From: Bifidobacterium breve
GTDB taxonomy: Bacteria; Actinomycetota; Actinomycetes; S36-B12
DNA: 18,095 bases
Assembly (NCBI GenBank): GCA_945870085.1
Contig: CAMBQX010000014.1
Span: 1 to 18,095 of the forward strand
Direction of reading: 5' to 3'
Shown piece by piece: positions 14,788 through 18,095 of this stretch. Position 1 is the first letter of the stretch, and each line of letters begins with the position of its first letter. Below the pieces are notes generated by a model. It was not told the DNA's origin. It saw nothing but the letters and a program-made list of their open reading frames with translations, and did no database searches. Both the position numbers and the translations under genes were made by a program.

Positions 14788-15761
14788 TCGCTCATGGCTT
14801 TGGCGATTGCTTCCCGCAGCGCGTCAATCAAGTTGGCGGTGCGCGGGCCGAAGGACAGCAGCAGGGTGTCTTCGACGGCAATGACTCTTTTCGCCTGGCC
14901 CGCCTCAGACTGGCCAATCCCCGGCAAACTTACAAGTCCGTTGATCCCTCCGACAGAATCGAGGCCTTTTGTCATTACCAGAATAAGATCGGGGTTCATT
15001 TGCGCGATTGCCTCCGGTGTCAGCGGGGTGAATGCACCTAAACCCGCTTCTGCCCCTGCGTCGATTGAGCCAGCTGCGTCAATTAGCGAATCTGCGCCAG
15101 ATCCCAAACCGCCAATTAAGTAGATTGCCGAAGTGCCCCGTAGGTAGAGAAAAGCTATTCGAGCTTTGGCCGTACCCGCAGGAGTAGAGGTGGCAGGGCT
15201 TAAGTTGGCGCCCGTAGCTTCAGCTATCACCTTGTTTGACGTGGCTTTGTCGACTCCAACCGCCGCGGCAATTGCTGAGGTGCGAGGGCCGATGTCGGTC
15301 AGGCTCCAAGCTTCAGGTATTTCTACTACCGGTACACCCGCAGCGCGAATTTGATCAATCGCCTCCGGGGGTGACGTCGATGCGTCAACTAGGACGAGGT
15401 CAGGGCTTAGCGACAATACTTTTTCGGCACTTACTGAATGTGCTTTGGTCACCACCATCGCGCCAGAAATCTCTTGGATGTCACTCGTTTCGTCGCGGCC
15501 AACAACGCTTTCACCAACTCCTAGTGCGACGAGAGTTTCACCAACTCCGGTCGCGAGGCTCACAATGCGTTTGGGGGCGAGGGCTCCTACGACTGCGCTT
15601 TCAAACTTTGGCATCGGCACATTGGCTGACGTGATGATCTGAAAGTGCGACAGTAAATTGGGAGTCGGGCTGATCACCGGGGCCGTATTGGTTTTTGAAC
15701 AGGCACCAACCAAGGAGGCGAAGAGAACTAGCGGCACTAGCAGGGTTAGGCGCCTTCTCAT
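14784..15761 (-). CDS. hmuT: haem ABC transporter substrate-binding lipoprotein (HmuT-like)
   Basis: Surface lipoprotein of about 325 residues that would bind the substrate and pass it to HmuU. It starts with a lipoprotein signal, MRRRLTLLVPLVLFASLVGAC, with lipobox LVGA|C21. Type III binding-protein motifs follow: KRIVSLATGVGETLVALGVG, VVTKAHSVSAEKVLSLSPDLVLVD and, strongly HmuT-like, AFLYLRGTSAIYLIGGLGSGADSLI, FTPLTPEAIAQMNPDLILVMTKGL and LLLSFGPRT. His108 and Tyr214 fall where corynebacterial HmuT has its His and Tyr haem ligands; this is a memory-based alignment. The start at 15761 is set by the signal peptide and by GATAAT 6 nt upstream. A longer frame up to 15932 runs through the operator and is not credible. 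Confidence 0.9.
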   Translation of the reverse strand: MRRRLTLLVPLVLFASLVGACSKTNTAPVISPTPNLLSHFQIITSANVPMPKFESAVVGALAPKRIVSLATGVGETLVALGVGESVVGRDETSDIQEISGAMVVTKAHSVSAEKVLSLSPDLVLVDASTSPPEAIDQIRAAGVPVVEIPEAWSLTDIGPRTSAIAAAVGVDKATSNKVIAEATGANLSPATSTPAGTAKARIAFLYLRGTSAIYLIGGLGSGADSLIDAAGSIDAGAEAGLGAFTPLTPEAIAQMNPDLILVMTKGLDSVGGINGLVSLPGIGQSEAGQAKRVIAVEDTLLLSFGPRTANLIDALREAIAKAMSE

Positions 15762-15767
15762 TTCATT

Positions 15768-15773
15768 ATTATC
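15768..15773 (-). promoter_or_regulatory. candidate leaderless -10 for hmuT
   Basis: GATAAT on the minus strand ends 6 nt before the hmuT ATG (15761), the same spacing as the TANNNT elements elsewhere. The operator palindromes begin just upstream of where its -35 would lie. Confidence 0.45.
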
Positions 15774-15796
15774 GCGTTCCACTTTCCTTGAAGTCC

Positions 15797-15831
15797 TGAC
15801 ACAGTGTCGGGATGACCCCGACACTGTGTCA
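15797..15831. promoter_or_regulatory. tandem palindromic operator between hmuT and the secreted-protein genes
   Basis: A perfect 15-bp inverted repeat, TGACACAGTGTCGGG (15797-15811) and CCCGACACTGTGTCA (15817-15831), with a 5-nt centre. Each arm holds its own palindrome, GACACAGTGTC (15798-15808) and GACACTGTGTC (15820-15830), with centres 22 bp apart, about two helical turns. It lies 35 bp from the hmuT start and 17 bp from the divergent GTG at 15849, so one site could control both. TGACA...TGTCA sites are typical of TetR-family regulators, and a tetR gene closes this cassette. As recalled, the Lactococcus haem sensor HrtR binds a palindrome with the core TGACACAGTGTCA. The absence of a T-run on either side and the divergent setting argue against a terminator. 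Confidence 0.75.
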
Positions 15832-15848
15832 AGCGCGCGACTCGCTAA

Positions 15849-16373
15849 GTGAAATACATTGTCGAGGTGTTCAAGGTCCTGAGAATATTTCTCACTGCGG
15901 TCATCCCGGTGATGCTGGTAGCGAATTCGCAAAGCCTTGTGGCGGCTGCCAAGGAGCCATCAGGAAAGAAGGCCCCGACCGTCTCCGCAACACCAATCCG
16001 TGGCCTTAACCCAGCAGGCACTGTAGTAACTGTGTCGGGGCGAAATTTCGACCAGTCGGTTGGGATTTATGTGGCGTTTTGCGTCACACCAAGTCGGGGA
16101 CAACAGCCATCGCCATGTGGGGGTGGAGTGAATATCGGTGGAGCGAGTGCAGCATCCGTTTGGATTTCGTCCAATCCACCGCCTTACGGTCGCTCACTCG
16201 CTACCCCGTATTCGGCAGGTGGCAGATTCAAGGTGAGAGTAGCCGTTTCGGCGCTCATCGCGTCGATCGACTGTCGAAAAGTTTCCTGCGCGGTAGTAAC
16301 ACGGGCCGACCACACCCGCCCAGGGGACCGTCGTTTTGATACCGCTCTCCCCGTCAGTTTTTCAGCCGAGTAA
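15849..16373 (+). CDS. secreted neocarzinostatin-like Ig-fold protein
   Basis: A 174-residue secreted protein. The N-terminus (MKYIVEVFKVLRIFLTAVIPVMLVA..., with SLVAAA) is a signal peptide, and the mature part is a single beta-rich domain. Similarity to neocarzinostatin apoprotein is visible by eye: TPIRGLNPAGTVVTVSGRNF against its TPSSGLSDGTVVKVAG, and IDCRKVSC near the end against VDCTTAAC. Cysteines are at 78, 90, 142 and 147, spaced 12 and 5, against 10 and 5 for the two disulphides of neocarzinostatin. No chromophore pathway is nearby, so antibiotic carriage is unlikely. Divergence from hmuT across a shared operator suggests a role with the importer. The start is GTG 15849, without a clear Shine-Dalgarno. 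Confidence 0.72.
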   Translation: MKYIVEVFKVLRIFLTAVIPVMLVANSQSLVAAAKEPSGKKAPTVSATPIRGLNPAGTVVTVSGRNFDQSVGIYVAFCVTPSRGQQPSPCGGGVNIGGASAASVWISSNPPPYGRSLATPYSAGGRFKVRVAVSALIASIDCRKVSCAVVTRADHTRPGDRRFDTALPVSFSAE

Positions 16374-16393
16374 ATCGATTCAGTATCTAAGAC

Positions 16394-16398
16394 AGGAG
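16394..16398 (+). promoter_or_regulatory. strong ribosome binding site for the second secreted protein
   Basis: AGGAG 8 nt before the ATG at 16407 fixes this start. It lies in the 33-bp gap after the first secreted-protein gene, so the two can be read from one transcript. Confidence 0.7.
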
Positions 16399-16406
16399 TA
16401 AATTAA

Positions 16407-17201
16407 ATGAAGAGTAAGTCACTGGTGGTAATTTTCGGGCTCGCGCTGAGTGTTGCGGGTGGCGCGGCGGCGTCGCCGGCGTTTGCCGATACCGGCTTCA
16501 ATGCAACAATCGCTGGGCAGCCTAATAATTCACCCCTCGTAAACTTGGCGCAATCATCAACTTTGAAAGTTGATGTGGTGAACCTGCCAGCTAATGTCGG
16601 TCTATATGTCCTAAATTGCAAGGTTCCGGATAACCCCAGGTCGTCCCCGACCCTGTGTGACTCATCAACTGCTGCACTGGCTTATCTCCCCGCGGATGCG
16701 GCACCAAGAGCAAGTGTGTCAATCCCGATCCGAGTAAATGCAGAATTTTTGGGCACCAATCCCAACCCATCGACGGTAGCAACGCCAATTGGGCCCGTTG
16801 ACTGCCGGGTGAACACCGGGAACCCGAGGTCAACAACTTGCGCAGTCTATGTACTTGGTGCAGGTAAGGAAAGCGCTAATCCTGCGTACCTGCGGGTCTA
16901 CCCAACGGTGTTTTCGCCGGTCTCGCTCACTCGCGCAAGTGATTCAGCAACGGTAGTTGTTTCGGATCAGGTCGTGAAGTTGAAGGAACAGATTAAGTTG
17001 AAGCTAGATGTAGTCTCCCCGATGAAGGTATCGATGAAATCAGGGCTCGTACCGAATCTAACGGCAGATAATTGTGCGGTCACGAGTTCGACAATCAAAG
17101 CATTAAAGGACTCGGGTACTTGCACTGTGACAATCAGCACAACAGGTGGTAAGAATTTCCGGCCAACGGTGACTACGCGAGTATTTCAACTTACTCGCTA
17201 G
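16407..17201 (+). CDS. secreted two-domain protein with neocarzinostatin-like N-terminal domain
   Basis: A 264-residue secreted protein with signal peptide MKSKSLVVIFGLALSVAGGAA...SPAFA cleaved near residue 27. Residues about 28-172 resemble the upstream protein: VGLYVLNCKV...TLC against VGIYVAFCVT...SPC, and GPVDCR...TTCAVYVL against ASIDCRKVSCAVVT. Cysteine pairs at 71/84 and 133/145 sit at matching places, so it looks like a diverged paralogue. Residues about 173-264 form a second beta domain with Cys223 and Cys239 in a DNCAVTSSTIKALKDSGTCTVTISTTG pattern, typical of bacterial Ig-like repeats. No transmembrane or cell-wall anchor is visible, so it is probably released or held by partners. 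Function is unknown; context links it to the HmuTUV-like importer. Its 3' end overlaps tetR by 11 bp. Confidence 0.72.
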   Translation: MKSKSLVVIFGLALSVAGGAAASPAFADTGFNATIAGQPNNSPLVNLAQSSTLKVDVVNLPANVGLYVLNCKVPDNPRSSPTLCDSSTAALAYLPADAAPRASVSIPIRVNAEFLGTNPNPSTVATPIGPVDCRVNTGNPRSTTCAVYVLGAGKESANPAYLRVYPTVFSPVSLTRASDSATVVVSDQVVKLKEQIKLKLDVVSPMKVSMKSGLVPNLTADNCAVTSSTIKALKDSGTCTVTISTTGGKNFRPTVTTRVFQLTR

Positions 17202-17805
17202 GTGTGGGTGCTCCGGGGCTCGCGTTAGAACCGGAACTTGCAAGACCTCCGTGGATGAAATTCAACACAGCTTGGATTTCATCCACGGGGTCGCAGCCGG
17301 TTGTTTCAATAAGGTCTATTGATGCCTGAACCGTTCCCCAAATATAGTGCGCCAGTTGAGTGGGGTTGGGGCTACCAAGGCCTGATAGTGCCGTCATCAA
17401 TGGACTGATCAAATCAGCGTGCATTGCACCCACCTGTGCCCGGCGCGCTGGTGGAAGTTCAATGGAGGCCGCTGACTTAAGTAGGGAATGCTGACCGTCG
17501 GCTACGTAAGTCAGGACCGAAGTTACCCAAGCGTCCACTAGTGAGTTTGGATCTTCGATACCTGTGGTGGCGGTCCGCAAGGTGATGGCCCACGAATCGA
17601 GTTCGTCCACGATCACGTCGGCAATGAGATCCGCGGCGCTGCTGTAGTACTCGTAGACAGCCGACCGCGAGAGTCCTACCTGGGTCGCAACTTCGGCGAC
17701 CGTGAAAGCTTTGCCGCTTCTAATCAGTGCGGTGGCAGCAACCAAGAGATCTGCGCGACGAAGTTCACGGTGTTCAATGACCGTGGGTGCGTTGATCTTA
17801 GGCAT
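17191..17805 (-). CDS. TetR family transcriptional regulator
   Basis: A 204-residue regulator. The N-terminal DNA-binding domain contains the TetR helix-turn-helix FTVAEVATQVGLSRSAVYEYYSSAADLI (about 34-61). The C-terminal helical domain would bind a ligand and dimerise. It contains His106, His129, His153 and His185, which matters if the ligand is haem, because the TetR-type haem sensor HrtR uses two histidines. A proline/serine tail ends the protein. ATG 17805 is chosen because it lies just before the domain; the longer frame to 18042 runs through rpsT. It lies 16 bp after rpsT on the same strand, so it may be co-transcribed with it. The best candidate target is the operator at 15797-15831. 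Confidence 0.88.
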   Translation of the reverse strand: MPKINAPTVIEHRELRRADLLVAATALIRSGKAFTVAEVATQVGLSRSAVYEYYSSAADLIADVIVDELDSWAITLRTATTGIEDPNSLVDAWVTSVLTYVADGQHSLLKSAASIELPPARRAQVGAMHADLISPLMTALSGLGSPNPTQLAHYIWGTVQASIDLIETTGCDPVDEIQAVLNFIHGGLASSGSNASPGAPTPSE

Positions 17806-17821
17806 GTGCCTGCCGGTCGAG

Positions 17822-18082
17822 CTAGAGCGAGTCGACGCGCTTGGCGATTGACGACTTGCGGTTGGCTGCCTGGTTAGCGTGGATGACGCCCTTGCTGGCT
17901 GCTTTATCGAGGGCCCTGTTGGCATCACGGGCAAGTTCTTTGGCCTCGGTGCTCTTGCCGGCTGCTGCTGCCTCGCGGAACTTGCGCACGGCCGTCTTGA
18001 CGGATGACTTAACGGCCTTATTGCGCTCACGGGCCTTCTCATTGGTCCGATTACGCTTGATCTGCGACTTGATGTTCGCCAC
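17822..18082 (-). CDS. rpsT: 30S ribosomal protein bS20
   Basis: An 86-residue basic protein of the small subunit that binds 16S rRNA. The N-terminus ANIKSQIKRNRTNEKARERNKAVKS, the central KTAVRKF, and the end GVIHANQAANRKSSIAKRV are the standard bS20 sequence. The start is GTG at 18082. The expected domain begins immediately, and an AGAAAG lies at the very edge of the window as a possible ribosome binding site. In actinobacteria rpsT normally lies next to holA; here nearly 5 kb of transporter, secreted-protein and regulator genes separate them. Confidence 0.97.
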   Translation of the reverse strand: MANIKSQIKRNRTNEKARERNKAVKSSVKTAVRKFREAAAAGKSTEAKELARDANRALDKAASKGVIHANQAANRKSSIAKRVDSL

Positions 18083-18095
18083 GGGACAACTTTCT

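Noticed and set aside
15797..15831. Intrinsic bidirectional terminator at the 15-bp inverted repeat
   Set aside because: It lies between two divergent starts, has no T-run on either side, and resolves into two operator-sized palindromes.
15762..15932. N-terminal extension of hmuT
   Set aside because: It would run through the palindromic operator and into the divergent gene, and it precedes a perfect lipoprotein signal starting at 15761.
15849..16373. Neocarzinostatin-type enediyne antibiotic cluster
   Set aside because: Only the apoprotein-like fold is present; no polyketide synthase or chromophore genes are in the window.
17806..18042. N-terminal extension of the TetR gene
   Set aside because: This part overlaps rpsT in another frame and encodes a low-complexity Arg/Ser/Pro sequence. 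The ATG at 17805 lies directly before the HTH domain.

Overview
The window reads as a chromosomal segment of an actinomycetote (Actinomycetota): moderately high GC by eye, many GTG/TTG starts, and a core gene order I associate with that phylum (nadD-rsfS-phosphatase-tRNA-Ala, leuS, degV, comEA-comEC-holA, rpsT). Small secreted Ig-like proteins and leaderless-looking promoters fit too. I cannot name the genus from the sequence alone.

Layout. (1) 1-1564: the end of nadD, then rsfS and a histidine-phosphatase gene in the position of mycobacterial gpgP, closely packed on the + strand. (2) 1565-4900: tRNA-Ala(GGC), a mazEF-type toxin-antitoxin pair, a minus-strand pair of membrane proteins (FUSC-like, then an EamA transporter) and a small secreted protein with its own terminator. 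This block looks like a variable insertion between the tRNA and leuS. (3) 4901-13137, all +: leuS, degV, plsY, comEA, comEC and holA, covering translation, lipid binding and synthesis, DNA uptake and replication. degV-plsY and comEA-comEC overlap by TTGA stop/start junctions. (4) 13103-17805: a self-contained cassette between holA and rpsT. hmuT-hmuU-hmuV-like genes (haem-type ABC importer) run on the minus strand. Divergent from them are two secreted proteins with a neocarzinostatin-like Ig domain, and a tetR gene lies at the far end. (5) 17822-18082: rpsT (ribosomal protein bS20) on the minus strand.

The most interesting item is the 87-bp divergent intergenic region at 15762-15848. It carries a perfect 15-bp inverted repeat with a 5-nt loop that resolves into two copies of the palindrome GACACWGTGTC, centred 22 bp apart. 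This core matches, as I recall it, the operator of the TetR-family haem sensor HrtR of Lactococcus. With a TetR gene and a HmuTUV-like importer in the same cassette, this suggests a haem-responsive uptake module in which neocarzinostatin-fold proteins, rather than HtaA-type proteins, may be the extracellular partners. That is inference and needs searching and binding tests.

A second pattern is promoter geometry. Five independent starts (mazE, EamA, FUSC, degV, comEA) have a TANNNT hexamer exactly 6 nt before the start codon, and hmuT has GATAAT at the same distance. This predicts leaderless mRNAs. Two of the three secreted-protein genes instead have clear Shine-Dalgarno sequences. No CRISPR array, IS element, integrase or phage gene was seen, and no gene-free stretch exceeds 300 bases.
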